A DNA stretch of 64,000 nt, from contig NW_023998569.1 in NCBI RefSeq assembly GCF_014805625.2, positions 172,424 to 236,423 of the forward strand, given 5' to 3'. Position 1 is the first letter of the stretch; each line of letters starts with the position of its first letter. The stretch is from Glossina fuscipes (taxonomy: Eukaryota > Arthropoda > Insecta > Diptera > Glossinidae). Positions 49,860-62,640 of this stretch are shown piece after piece. The notes under the pieces were generated by a model, which was not told the DNA's origin, searched no databases, and worked only from the letters and a program-made list of their open reading frames with translations. The position numbers and the translations under genes were made by a program.

Positions 49860-50265
49860 AAATTGACCAAATTCAAAGTTCACTCATTTACTTCTCATTT
49901 TTTGACCAAATTCGAAGTTCGCTCATTTACTTNNNNNNNNNNTTTTTGACCAAATTCGAAGTTCGCTCATTTACTTCTTTTTTTTTTTTAACCAAATTCG
50001 AAGTTCGCTCTTTTACTTCTTCTTTTTTTTGACCAAATTCGAAGTTCACTCATTTACTTCTCCTTTTTTGACCAAATTCGAAGTTAGCTCATTTACTTCT
50101 TTTTTTTTTTGACCAAATTCGAAGTTCACTCATTTACTTCTCCTTTTTTGACCAAATTCGAAGTTCGCTCATTTACTTCTTTTTTTTTTTTTTGACCAAA
50201 ATCGAAGTTCGCTCATTTACTTCTTTTTTTTTTTTTGACCAAATTCGAAGTGCGCTCATTTTGGT
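49860..50265 (+). repeat. Tandem repeat, 40-46 bp unit, about ten copies
   Basis: The unit is gaccaaattcgaagttcgct followed by catttacttct and a T-run of varying length. Unit length differs mainly in the T-run. The array includes the assembly gap, so the true copy number is unknown. Confidence 0.92.
49933..49942. other. Assembly gap of ten Ns
   Basis: Ten Ns inside the tandem array. This is probably an arbitrary gap length where repeat units could not be resolved. Confidence 0.99.
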
Positions 50266-53160
50266 CTATAGGCATGTTGCCCAGCGCGTTGCAACTTGTC
50301 CATTGAGAGCATTTATGACATGTTTCCCCAGGAAAAGATAAGGCATGGTTATACTTATATATATTGCTTATATGTGTATTACTTATACATAAATTATTGC
50401 TAGGCAAAATTTTTCGGATTCGGTTATGCAACGTATGTTGCATAGTCCTGTTGCAATGAGCTTTTCTTCTTTTTTTTCTTTCTTCTTTATATATATTTCC
50501 CTTCTTACATGAACCTAAATTACCGATGGTTTGTGCGGGAGAGAGATGAAAAATGATGAAAAATGAGATGATCTCACTGTAGCGTAGAGGAAGATACTCG
50601 TATCCAAGAGTTAGTATGTAAGGGAATGGTCAACCAGGGGATATTTGGTCTTTAGTGGGGAAGAGAAAAACAGACTGAATGCTTTTGGAGCCTAAGGGTA
50701 GACAAGCACAACGCTTCCTTACAAGTGAACCCCGAAAATAGCATTTTTGGCGAAAAAGGAAAATTTCATATTTTCAGATTTAGGACGATGTTATCCAAAA
50801 CCTACGCTTTTGCAAAATTGGAAATTTTTTTTTTTCTAAATTTAAGATAATCTGACTTATCTAACAATTTTTTTTTACTTTTAATTTAGGAAGATGTTAG
50901 GGCTTATGTTTTAGAAATAAATTAAATAAATCTGACACATGAATGACATAATAATTTTGATCAACTATAGAAATGAGAAATTAAATTTATATAATATAAT
51001 TATAAAATCTTTTTTTATACCTTATTGTCGCTGGTGGGAAAAATTTTTGGGCTAGATCCACTTCTTTTTAAACGAATTGGCTTAGAACTGTCTTCTAAAC
51101 CGACTTGAGGGTGCCTATATATCTGTCTGTGCTTTACAGGTTGCAATATTCGACATATCTTAAAGAAATTTGCACTTGTTGAAACCCTTTAGCTTAAATA
51201 CGAATCAACCTGAAAATGGTTTGGATCAAACCATTCCCTCCGCTCTCCCAGCAACATCCTCTTTTAAAAGCCATTATAGGAAAATTTTCCCTTTTGTGAT
51301 CAGAATGACCACATATTAGTGATTTAATATATAATTTTATACTGCATTTGTAAGAGCACCTCCTCTATATATAAAGAGTAAATTCGATGGTACCTCTAAA
51401 ATTGCTTTTAATGGGCCCGTACTCCAAAATCAAGTAGAACTAAATTTAATAATGGAAAACGTTATTTAAACGTAAAACATTAGGATAAAAAAAACGGTAT
51501 TGTATCTCTATTTTACGACGTATTATATATTCTATGTTGTGTTTAAGACCTACCAAAATTTTGGAATCGTTTCCGCCCGCTGAATATACGTCATCAAATG
51601 TACCACTTGCTAATTTAGGTCAGATATCACAGTTATTATGACTTCACATTATGTAAACTGATCGCCCGAGCCCACGCTATTTATTTCTAAATCTAATAAA
51701 TAATGCGTCACTGAATTCACGAATTAATTCTTTCTGCTGCCTATTGCTATATATTAGAGGGGTTTATGTAGCGTTTATATGCGAATTCCATACCGAATGC
51801 GACAAAAACACTAATGTAAACGGTAAACGCTCCTTTGTTTGGTAGTAGCGGCATTGTTTTTATCCGCGAAAGTAAATACTTGAGATAATCTTTAAACTCT
51901 ACATAAACTTGTCCCTTACCATTTTCCATCAACTGTTTGTTATTCATCGAGTGATGTGTTACTACCTACTGTGTATAACTTGCTACTGATTATTTATGCT
52001 ATTACCACTTATTGCTTAGCACCTACCATCTACCTTTTAATATTATTTAATAAGTGTGGATTTTTTCTGCATATTACAACTGCTAGTTACCTATTACCGT
52101 ATTACGTAGTACTTTTTATCGTTACCACGCAGTGCTGTCTCTTACTTACTATTACTTACGTCTTTCGGAAGTTTTGAAAGCAAGAGCAAAAATCTTTGGG
52201 ACTTTTTGGGCATTCATACTTATGTTATTCTTATAAGTGTACTTCAAAATGAAATATATATATATTTCTTTTGAATTCCTTTTTGTTTTTGAATTATTGC
52301 ATTTGAGTTATAACTCAACTATATATATATATATTAAGGAAACTTGCACATTTTAAATGAAATTGTAAACGTACAACTAAACTTTTTGAAATTTTAAAAC
52401 TTAAGCTGAATGAAGAATAGTATTTTGACGCACTAAATGATGGTTCAAAATTTGTAGCGTTTTGTAGCCATATAATGTTTACATATTTTAGAAAGCAATT
52501 TCCTATAGTATAAGGAGAATAAGTTTAATCTCTTCCATTTTTGTAAACTATGTGCGCTAGAGAGATAGCTGTCATCAGTGAAATAGATTCGTCATTTTCA
52601 ATCTTCATATACATTAATAAAAAAAATACACGCACATGCTGCAATACGATGAGACAATTACATCAGCCGAGTATTTGGTCCATATAAAGCTGATAATGTT
52701 GCAGATTCGAGAATAGCAAAAAAACAGCAATCACTCAAACACTTTGTGAATATATTGAATATTATCAAGGAATGAAGTTCCTTGATAAGTTCCTTGTGCG
52801 TGCGTGCATGCATCTCACTTAAAATAGCTTAGTAAACAAATAAATACATTTTGACCGATAAACAAATTTGCGATTCTTTCTCAGTCCGGCCACGTACAGT
52901 GAGTCGCATTAATATTGAGTTTTTTTGGTCGCTCGTTAAACCTAGTACATTGTCAACCATAAAAATTTATTTTACTATTTTATACTACTAGGAAATACAT
53001 ATTAAAATGTAAAATAGCAAATAAAACATTATTCCAATAAGTAAAAAAACTAAATAACTTCAAATAATATAGCGTCATTAATATCAGCTTTTTTTCAAAC
53101 CTGTCTTAACTTCCTACTACGTTCTTACCTATGAAGACGTATTCGATGTAATGATAAAGT
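50266..53160. other. Intergenic, with a satellite fragment at 50740-50910
   Basis: Contains a reversed fragment of the 44.5-48.3 kb satellite, a block at 51180-51240 that resembles 31990-32040 (ctgaaaatggtttggatc), and short (AT)n runs near 52255 and 52322. No gene recognised. Confidence 0.5.
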
Positions 53161-53631
53161 CTAGTGAACAGTTAGCAAAGGTAAGTCACTTAAAATACTA
53201 CGATCGCCATTGAAACTTGTTGAAATTGGCGTAGATGGGCTGCCACTTATATGTATAGCGTTACAAGTGTTGAAATCAAATTCCAAATACGTTATTAGGC
53301 AAGCGATAAGAAATGTTATAATTAATGTCAACCAAAATGCATAAAAAAGAATAAAATGCATTTTCTGCCAAAACGGATCTTCTTTGAACACTAACAACTC
53401 ATCCAGAGTGAGCGACGAAGGGAATCTTAAAAATAAAGCGAAAGTTCGAATGAAAAACACTACTTCTTTCATATAATGATTATGTAATTACTCATCGAAT
53501 TTAAATATAGACTCATATTCCGTTATATCTTTTATTTGCACAGTATGTTGACGATCGTTGCAATTATCGAACGTGGTGCACGTAGACTCGTAACGATTGT
53601 TTATAAGAGCAGTGTATTCATTTGGCGGCAT
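53161..53631 (-). CDS. 134-aa single-pass membrane protein, CD98hc N-terminus-like
   Basis: Exons 53631-53492 and 53425-53161, with a 66-nt intron (GTAATT donor, TTTTTAAG acceptor). The frame is kept (46 codons + 2 nt, then 1 nt + 88 codons including the stop). The N-terminal 70 residues are polar (MPPNEYTALINNRYES start). A segment FPSSLTLDELLVFKEDPFW then leads into one long hydrophobic helix (about 77-100) and a 34-residue Ser/Pro tail. The order acidic N-tail, L-x-x-x-E-L-L, Trp and membrane helix recalls the cytoplasmic and membrane part of SLC3A2/CD98 heavy chain, but the glycosidase-like ectodomain is absent. This resemblance is by eye and could be coincidental. Confidence 0.6.
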
Positions 53632-55803
53632 ATTTTTTTTCTATTATTAATTATTTTAAATATATTTTATTTTAAAGCTTTGACAAATTATTTTATAAGA
53701 AAAAATTGCAAAAATTTTGGATTTTTGCCTAATTGTTCTTTTATTATAATATTTATTGTTTGCCTTGTCTAGAGATGCGTTTATACACTGCTTGGCTTGG
53801 AAGAAAACTGACTGAGCCGTCTTGCTATTCGCGCTTTTAAAGTTGGTTGGTCTGGTACGATTAATTCCTATATTAAAACCCTTATCATGTTAATGAGGTA
53901 TTAAGCTGAGTAAATCATCATAAATATCATTTACGATTTTGTATGTGTTATTTAAAGTAATCAGAAGAAGATAAGTGAACGTCCATGTTTTCAACGTACT
54001 TTTGTTTTTTCTTTCTTATTTTCTTGTTTGAAAATGTTGCTCCGTAATAAAAAATAAAAAGTTATTTGGAGCAAAAGGATGTTCATCTCTTATCATAATA
54101 TATAATGCATGTAATGGCGAAAAAGATGAAAAAGAGAAGGGGAATTCAATCAAACTTAAGCGAGTCTCTATAAAAAATTGAATAATTCAAAAGTGGCTAG
54201 TGGTTACAAGGATAAAGTTTTTTACGAGGACAGTCGGCAATGATAAGAAAAGGCCTGCAAAGCAAGAGTGACAATGACACAGGAAAAATTGAATTTATAG
54301 CCGATTCACTTTTTTGGTTATTTTTGCGGAATGCATCCATGCATATGTGGAAAAAGAGGGGAGAAAACGCGGTGGATGTACTTATTAGTTTGTAGGAGAA
54401 ACAAGCATGGGTGGTCCATGAATTTTTGTTAGATTGATTTTCATTTTTTCATTGATGCGATACTGATTCTAGTACAGTGCACGCCTACAGAAAATGGGGA
54501 ATTTTTGGCAGGTTATAAATACTCGGGACAGGTGCAGCCATAACTTATAATGAAAGTGGAAGTTTAAATTTCAAAGGCAGGCAAATACATTTTCAATTAT
54601 TGAGAAGTGTAAACAATCATAAACGCTTACTCTCAGATGTTGGCAATTTTCAGACAAATTATTGAGAATCATAAACGCTTACTCTCAGATGTTGGCAATC
54701 TGGTTGTTCGTTCTGGATTATTCAGAGAAATAATTATATAATTATATTGACTGTCTTTGCATTTCATTGAATTTTATCCCACCTATTTAGAGCGTTCATG
54801 TAAATTGTGCATCCATGCAAGCCCAGCTTTTACTATAAATGCGCTTTAAAGCATTATTATTATTTTTATTATATATTTTTTTTAGACTAGCGAAATATAT
54901 TCTTAAACCAAAATAAAAAGCAACTTGAAAGACTCGCAAGACAGGCTCTGTCGGCTTAGTTTTGGATTAAAGAAAATGGTTTTTTAGAAAGGGCAATATT
55001 TTTTTTATGAGGCCCAATAAGATAACTAAGTATTGTTCTAACTTTCCTTAAGATTCAATTTCATTTCCAGTATTTATACACACCAGATTACACGTAAAAT
55101 TTGGGATGTAACCAATGAGTTTCAGTAAATCTATAATCTCAGGCGAAGGACGAAAATGCAAACGTCACATTAAGTATTAAGTATAATCGGAGAAGGTAAT
55201 TTACGGCGTGCACTCGATTTAATTTGTAATAGTATTCGATTTATTGTAGTGTCGTAAAGCTAATGTTACGTTAGCAAACAGGTTTTGGCGGGAAAAGTGA
55301 ACCTTGAATGCTTTGGTATATTGAATTTGTCCCAACTTGATTAAAGCCATATCGACCTAGTTCTTGCAGCTCTCTATATATCAGGCTGATGTCTGAGCAA
55401 TAATCGTTAAGGTTCTAGGTCGACCTGCAACGACTACGGACGGCAAACCAGCCAATAAAACTAAAATGCTGCTTCTCGCACTTATATTGGATGTTTTTGC
55501 ATGGGATAAACAGAAATGGCGATCAATAAGCATTGTGCTCGCGATGTGGGTTAATTGAAAGTTGGATGGAAAATTCGCAGAAGAGTTGGAAGGTCATAGT
55601 TCAATATAAGCTGTTTTCATGGATGTCGAAACAAGTTCTGATAGTCAGCTATCGATTAGAACTGTTTTGAAGGTCACCAAATTAATTTCATTGAAGAATT
55701 TTTTATATCAAAAATTTTGCGATACCCATATTGTTTTTATATATTTAATAATTATTATTATAATGGGCGCATGTCGAGTAGTTTGATAAGTAAGTAGATT
55801 AAT
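53632..55803. other. Intergenic, no gene seen
   Basis: AT-rich. Contains the duplicated 40-bp repeat at 54600-54710. The open frame at 53536-53772 on the plus strand overlaps the antisense exon 1 and its upstream region and has no family features. Confidence 0.5.
54590..54710. repeat. Direct repeat of a 40-bp block
   Basis: aatcataaacgcttactctc followed by agatgttggcaat occurs at about 54617 and 54668, and a related inverted copy lies at 49680-49730. Confidence 0.75.
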
Positions 55804-58800
55804 ATGAAGAAGCGGAAATGGATAAAGGCAGTCAGTTGCTTCAAATGCCTAAAGTTACCAGCACGAAAAATTTCATATGAATTGTTATACCAGCTAAATA
55901 TACTGAAAGACTGTCTAAGGATGTCAAACCTCCTGCACTCAAAAATAAGGTGCTCGGCAGCTCAGTCATATTGCATTCTTCACAAATGTCATTGGAGGAG
56001 ACTTTGATCATTTTAAAATATACCTTGTCGTAGGTGTGATTACTTATAAACGGTAAAGAACTTTAAATTCCCATGTTCTAAATTTTCCTTTAGGTAGAAG
56101 TGTGGGTGTCACAAAAGGGTAAATTTTGTAGAAAAGCCGATCAGTCTTTCCTCTAGCTAAAACATGATACTTGGCTTTCCATTCTTTTACGATAAGTTTT
56201 TTGATTAATAGGAGAGCTTCGCTGGGGGTAGTTTATGGACAAAACCGTAACATCAAACCGAGCTTCACGTGCATGGAAGTCAGCTTTTTCATTGATACTA
56301 AAACCGCTGTGACCTGGGATCCACATGATGTGGCATTTTTCAATGCTTGGGTATTTTAAAAGGTTGTAAATATCGAAGACGTACATATTCTATGGGTCTT
56401 TGTTCTTGATTAAAGTCAGAGCCGATTTGCTGTCAGAAAAAACTACAAATTTTTTCAGTTTATTTTCAGATGAAAGGAGGATTGCCTGTCTGATGGCCAG
56501 AAGTTCAATGAACGTAGATGTTAGTTCTTGTAGAACTTTGAATTTTCCTATAAGTAAGTTTTCCACGAAGTGGTTAAGTTTTTGCAGACAAGCAATTCGA
56601 AGACAAGACCCTGATCGATTTTTTTTTGAGTTGGTAATCGAGTTAAGTAAGTTTAATTCAACTATGCATTTATCATGAATAATATTATTCCAGGAGGGTA
56701 TTAAGTTAACTTTATTGAAGATGTTACTGAATTTTTTGAAGCAGTTAGAGTAACTAGTGATGACGTGATTGTGTCTGGAAGCGACCTCGTCAAAGAAGGC
56801 AGATTTGAAGATTTTTACCTTGAGAAGTTCTTTTGCAGTTACAAGATAAATTCTCTTAGCAACGGGGAGTTCATAAGAGATGGAACGTAAAATTGATGTT
56901 GGTGTTGAGGGGGACAAATCGGTACAACGTCGTAGGATTGAGTGTTGAAAGGTTTGTTTTTTTTTTTTAATGTTTACGCAGGAGCATTGCACGATGTAGA
57001 GTAACAATATTCCATTTTGAATCTAACAATAGATTTGTAAACGTATAAAGCTTTCCTAGGTGTGGGTCCGGTGTGAATGTTGGTCAGAAGTTTGATGACA
57101 TTTGAGCCTGTGTTGCAATTTTCGAGGCTATCCCTGTAATGCTCATGCATGGTTAAACTTGAGTTGATAATTCTGCCCAAAAATTTAAAAGAGGAAGACG
57201 GACTGATTTTTATACCATTGATTGTAATGTAATAAATTTTTTTGGGACCCTTAGCAAAGCGGATAACTTTTGATTTTTCCGGGTTTAATGTTCGATTTAA
57301 GTCTGCACAAAGTCTGTGAAAAAGATTGCCTTTAATGTCGAGGTTACGGACTGCTTCCATTAGTGATTTTCCAGCAGACATGATGAGGAAATCGTCAGCA
57401 TATTGAAATAAATGGGTTGTATTGTTCTGTAATCGATGTAAGCCGGCTGTGTGTAGATTGAAAAGACAAAAGGCTGAGACAGCTACCTTGAGGTAAACCT
57501 CCACAGCCTTCGACTGTAGATGAATCTGATGCGAGAGTTCGCGAGGAAAGAAAGTTGAGAACCCATTGCCTACATTGTGTCGTGATTTTAAAATCAGTTA
57601 GAATTTGGTCTAGTTTCCCTAGATTAAAAAAGTCATAAGCTTTATTAATGTCTAAGCAAAGCATAACCCCTGGTTTCCATTCGCCTTTTCATTTACAATT
57701 GTGAAAAAGACTTCATTAACGCATATACCGGTGGAGATGTGTTTTGGTAAGCAAAAACCTTCACGGGAGCAGGTGTGAGTGCTTCAGGAAATTTGTCAGT
57801 CTTTTTTTGATCATGGTAACATTTAGAAGTACGGGCAAGAGGGATATGGGTCTGACGTTAGTGAATATTTCAAGATCTTTTCCGGGTTTAGGAATGGGCA
57901 CTATTTTAATTGTCCGCCAAACAGTGAGAAATGAGTTGGTCATCCAGCGCTCATTCTGTGGCTCAAGACATGTGCATAAGATTGTAATTTTAAGATAGGA
58001 ATTTTTTTCCTCGAGATAAAATCATTTACCTTGTAGGAGGTAATAAAGGTGGCGCTAAAGAGAATAGGAAGGTGGTGACTGTTTCCCAGAAAAATTTCTT
58101 TTTTGACCTCCCGTTTGAACGTAAGATTGGTTGCGTTAGTAAAACTTAGATCCAACCCGCTACCACAACTGTTGGTCGTAGAGAGCACATAGGTTGGGGA
58201 ATTGTCATTAAGACAATAGAAATTACTGGCTTCAATGGTTTCTTGCAAGGCTTTGCCTTTGTTATTTGACACGGAGTCACCGAAGTGTCTTGCATTAAAA
58301 TCTCCTGCAATTATGAAATTGTGGAAGCTATCGAGCATATCACAGAGGCGATTAAAGTCATCCCGGAAAGATGGAATAGGGATGTTAGGTTTGAAATAGC
58401 AACCAGCAATAACAATATTAGGTTTTAGGGAAAAGTTTTTGACTATAACAATGTCAGCGGCTGATTTAAAGGGGATTTGTTTCAAGGAGATGCATTTCCT
58501 GGCAAAAATGGCAACACCTCCATAGCCGTCACTTCTACATTTATAAGCGGAGCTGTAATTTGAGATTTTGAGATCAGCAATGTTGTCATCGGACAGAAAG
58601 ATTTCACTCAAGATTTCGAAATCAGTTCGATTGGAATTTATGAAATAACCAAGCGAATAGGCATTACGCCTGAGGCTTTGTATGTTATATTGTAGGAAGG
58701 AAATCATGAGAAATGCTAGAGCATAATAGGTCCGTCCCAGATGTACCTTATTTTAAAATATCAAATTTTGATTTAAGAGAAACTATTTCTGCTTGGATGG

Positions 58801-59880
58801 TTTTAAGCATTTCTTCATGAGAAGCGATGGAGAGAATCTTGGAAATCTTTTCCAGCATTATCTCCATTTCAGTCGATTTGTGGTAATTGATGTGAGTATG
58901 CTTCTCAGGAGGTAGGGGAGGTTTTTTTGGCTCCTACAATTTGCTACTGTAAGTCGAGGGCGTCTTGAGAGACATTTTATGCAATGGTTTGGGAATAGCC
59001 GTTATATTTTTTATAACCGCATTGAAATTTTTGTTAACTAAAATATTATTTGTTTCAATAGTAGGGTCTCTGATGTTGTTGGAAGCAATGCTATCCTTCA
59101 TTGCTGGGAAGTTTACACTATAGTTATCGAGTAAATTGTAAGGATTGTTAAAGAATTTTTCTCTGTATTCTCTAAGAGATAAGTTTTGGATATTTAAAAT
59201 TTTTTTTAGATTTTCCTCTTTCTTTCTTTTTCGATACTCTCGAAAGGTTACGTTGTGGTCCAAAGACACACAACCTAGACATTTGACTGAAAGGCATCAG
59301 TTCGTAGAACAGGGCGGTGTCTTGCTTTCCTTACTTTTACAGAATTCGGCGATGTGGCCAAATCGGCCGCAATTATAACAAAGCTTAACGGAAGGAATGA
59401 AGTAATCTACTGGAATATTGCAATAGTTGAATTTTATGCTCTTGGGAATTAGTTTTCCCCCTAATTGGGGTTTCTCTGAGGATTCTTGTAAGGGAAATGA
59501 TTTCTATATCAGAGGTAGCTGAGTTACGAAAGTCCTCTTCCTTAATTGAAGGTGGAACGTTTTTTACGGTCCCGAATTTTTCTGTGAAAATTCCAGGGAT
59601 GTAGGTCTTGCAGGACTTTGGACCAAAATCATTGTTTATTATGAAGTTGTTGGCATCAACCGCAGTTGCAAAACCAAGTTTGGCTTCGCCATTGCTGCTG
59701 GTTTTGATATTAATCAAACCATTCAATTTAAGATCTTTGATGTGTTCGAAAAAAAATATGTCTGAGTTAAGGCGAAAAGGCTTATCTGTGATATTGTTAC
59801 ATACTTCAATGAAGACGCAGCACTCATCTGTCACGTCATCACTATAATGATTTTGACTTGTTGGGTCAGGGTTATTTTCT
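55804..59880 (-). mobile_element. Decayed non-LTR retrotransposon with RNase H
   Basis: Minus strand. The ORF1 remnant (about 59834-58930) has a CCHC knuckle (CYNCGRFGHIAEFC) encoded near 59375, out of frame with the part before it. The ORF2 remnant begins about 58707 with an AP endonuclease (FLQYNIQSLRRN start, AGDFNARH catalytic motif). It continues with reverse transcriptase (PIPKPGKD, LDINKAYD, GLPQGS and the catalytic QYADDFL), then an RNase H part (FSDSKSAL, HIMWIPGHSG) and a C-terminal zinc-finger-like CHLIFEC-type end. Several frameshifts and stops split it into at least six open frames, so it is dead. The layout fits the I/Jockey group of RNase H-bearing elements. Target-site duplications were not identified. 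Confidence 0.9.
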
Positions 59881-60479
59881 TTTATGGGACTACGATTTTG
59901 CTATTCTTAAAACTGCCTTTAGGGGCGGCAGACTTTTAGGTTTCGTGCTAGATTAAAGGCAAAACAAAAGGATCAACTGACTTACCGAGAGCAGAAGGGA
60001 TATGGAAATCAGCAGGTTTTGGTGAAACCGACAGAGACAGAGAGGACAAAAAGCCTTGTAAGTTAAACAGGTTTAAGAATTTCACATAAATCGCCGCCAC
60101 TTTATGTCCAATGTACTGGTGAGATGACGAAGTAAATATTGTCGGGATGAGGTTGAAGACAGCAGGTGGTGCTTCGCACTCTGCGGAGAAGCATAAGAAC
60201 GTCGAGACTTTTGTTGATTTTGTTTAAATGCCGCAACTTCACTATATATTTTCCACTAGTTGAATAGTTTTCAGAAGCAAAAGTTTATGAAAGAAAAAAG
60301 AAAAATTTTTCTTTCTTTTTTTTGATTCAATACAAAAATCTTTTTTATAATAAGGAAATTTTGACGAAGAAGACATATGACAATAAATAAAAAACAAAGC
60401 TGTCATTTTTATTTTGTAAACATAGATATTCAAACGAGTTATAAATGTAGCGGTGTCTACCATATTCATTTTAAAATTA
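59881..60479. other. Possible 5' region of the non-LTR element, then spacer
   Basis: 59880-60210 is more GC-rich than the flanks and lies just upstream of ORF1 on the element strand, so it may be its 5' UTR. The rest is AT-rich. No gene seen. Confidence 0.4.
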
Positions 60480-60930
60480 ACCCATTTTTAGGCAGATAAT
60501 ATACATATCTTCTTTTTAATAGCGTACAAAAAGGTTTTAGATCATTGGTCTTGTTTGTCTTATGATAAATAAGAATAAATCCTCAAAAAATGAAAAAAAT
60601 AAAATTTACTCACTTGTAACTTTGTGTGGGCAGAGCTACTTTTTTCCACTTTTGCACGTAAAAAGTGGAGCGTCTCGTAAGGTAAATGTGAAAAATTTTA
60701 GACTTCTAGCTTTTATAATTTCTGAGTAACGAGGAAAAATCCACAAACTCTTGTTAAGAAAAACTGAATTGCTTTCAGTTTATTCTCCACTGCGGGCGTC
60801 TACTCTAAGCAATTTGGCTCTTTCTCAATACCAACCTGCGTGCAAACACTTCCAATATTTTACTAAATTTGAAGTCGATATTTTAATTTTTTTGACAGGG
60901 GGAGTGCCAACAACAAACATCATACAGGCA
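60480..60930 (-). repeat. Dispersed repeat family 1, copy C (inverted)
   Basis: The reverse complement reads ggttggtattgagaaagagc, then acacaaagttacaagtgagt, to cctaaaaatgggttaatttt. This is the same order as copies A and B. Confidence 0.8.
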
Positions 60931-61844
60931 AAATCAATTCAGAATTTGACGCTGATCAAGAATATAAATTAATTAACCTCATTATATTGATGAGTTTATT
61001 AGAACTGAAATTCTCTTACATCCTAACTTAAAACCTAGTTCATCTAAAAATGATATTTAGTATAAAGTCTAAAATGTTTAATAACATAATAAAGGTGCTG
61101 CGTTTTGCTATACAGTGTTATATTTATAGAACTTCATGAAAACAATAGATGCACCTTAAATTTTTTTGTAAGAGTTAGTCTAGGGGAATACAAGTCCTTC
61201 AAAGCAATCACTAATTCAATTCGAAGCTATTCGAGCACATTTCAAGATAATTTACTAACTTAATTAAAACAAATATTATGTGCAAATAGCGTTTCTAATT
61301 CGATAAAATTTTACATTTCCTAATTAATAAATGTGTGTGAATCACTGCTTAATAATATTTAACAAATTCGGATATAACTGAAAAATAAAAAAGTCTATAT
61401 AGACGAGAAAATTTATATTTTTGATGTTTTCAAATATTAATAATTAAAGATAAACATTTAAAATAGCGGCAAAATGAAGACCTTGTAGTAGTATATATAT
61501 AGGGGAACGTCGACGCGAATTTTGGCATGGAACAAAAAGGACCTTTTTTTTTTCTCATCACTATTTTTCGGCCTTTCCGTATAATAGCATATACATGGGG
61601 GAACGACGCCCGCATACTTCCCCGCTCCCACCACATGACCACACGCCTAAAACCACAAATACACACATCCACATCAAACTCGACTTCCTCTCACAACACC
61701 CACCATTCTTCCCGACGCGGACGATACCATTTCATCATGTGCCTTCCTTTCCAACTACACTCCCTCAAATTACGCTAACAAACAATTACCTCCCATACAT
61801 CTTACCTCCATTACACACATCCTCCCGAACAAACGAAAAGCCAT
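60931..61844. other. Upstream region of the unrecognised gene pair
   Basis: AT-rich to 61500. From 61600 it becomes C/A-rich and pyrimidine-biased. Two overlapping open frames here (61527-61778 and 61595-61969) are Pro/Thr/His-rich low complexity and are not accepted as genes. Confidence 0.4.
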
Positions 61845-62262
61845 TCCTACAAGGACATGACTTATTTACGATTCCCATTACAAAAGTACATGGAAAAAGA
61901 CACACGATCGTGCTTGCACATGTCTACACAAATTCACGCAAACAGTTCTCTTCATTACACGCATCTTAATGCCCAAACGAACAACGATACCTTCAAGGAC
62001 ATACATTATTTACGATTCCGATAAAAACTAAAAAAACATATCATAAAAGAAACACGATCGTGCGTGCATGTGTCTACCCAAATTTCCACGAACACTTCTC
62101 TTCATTATACACATCTTAATTACCAAACCAAAAAAGATTCCTTCAAGGGCATACATTATTTATGATTTCGATAAAAAAAAAAAAATATATATAAAAAAAG
62201 GGACACGGTCGTGCATACACATGTATACACAAATTTCCACGAAGAACAAAATAAAGTGCACT
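61845..62262 (+). repeat. Tandem repeat, about 146-bp unit, three diverged copies
   Basis: Units begin with ttcctacaaggacatgactt, accttcaaggacatacatta and ttccttcaagggcatacatt at about 61845, 61990 and 62139. Each continues with tatttacgattcc, a cacgatcgtgc palindrome and catgtctacacaaattycac. The array lies about 280 bp upstream of a TATA box. Confidence 0.8.
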
Positions 62263-62539
62263 CTGGGTGATGCGACTATTTCACCATATCGCATTTCAGA
62301 ACACTTACACGTTTCATGATCCTTTCTCATTTCTATTTTTTATTATCACTATTTCCATTCGTATAAATACCACGCTGAGAATGGAAAAAGAACTAGTATT
62401 ATGGTGCATTATAAATGATAAAAAGAAAGAGGTCAAACGGTATTTATGACCACACTTAAAAGTATTTATAGGGAAAAATAAAAGACAGATGGAATTTTAC
62501 AGATAACGCTTGAAGGTAAGTTCACCAACATTTCTATCC

Positions 62540-62547
62540 TATATAAG
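62540..62547 (+). promoter_or_regulatory. TATA box upstream of the acidic ORF
   Basis: TATATAAG lies about 100 nt upstream of the ATG at 62641. A start site near 62570 would leave a 70-nt 5' UTR. Confidence 0.55.
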
Positions 62548-62640
62548 CAGAGTTTTCTCTTTAGTTATTTTCAAAAATACTACAACCGCCAAATCGGTTA
62601 GTGAGTTAATTACTTTAAATAAAAAATAGAAAAAATTAAA

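Noticed and set aside
53536..53772. 78-codon plus-strand hydrophobic frame
   Set aside because: It overlaps the first exon of the minus-strand 134-aa gene and is mostly AT-rich Phe/Ile/Leu codons.
56400..59847. Plus-strand frames opposite the retrotransposon
   Set aside because: Shadows of the endonuclease, RT and nucleocapsid remnants.
61527..61969. Two overlapping Pro/Thr/His-rich frames
   Set aside because: Low-complexity C/A-rich DNA overlapping the start of a tandem repeat, with no splice or family features.
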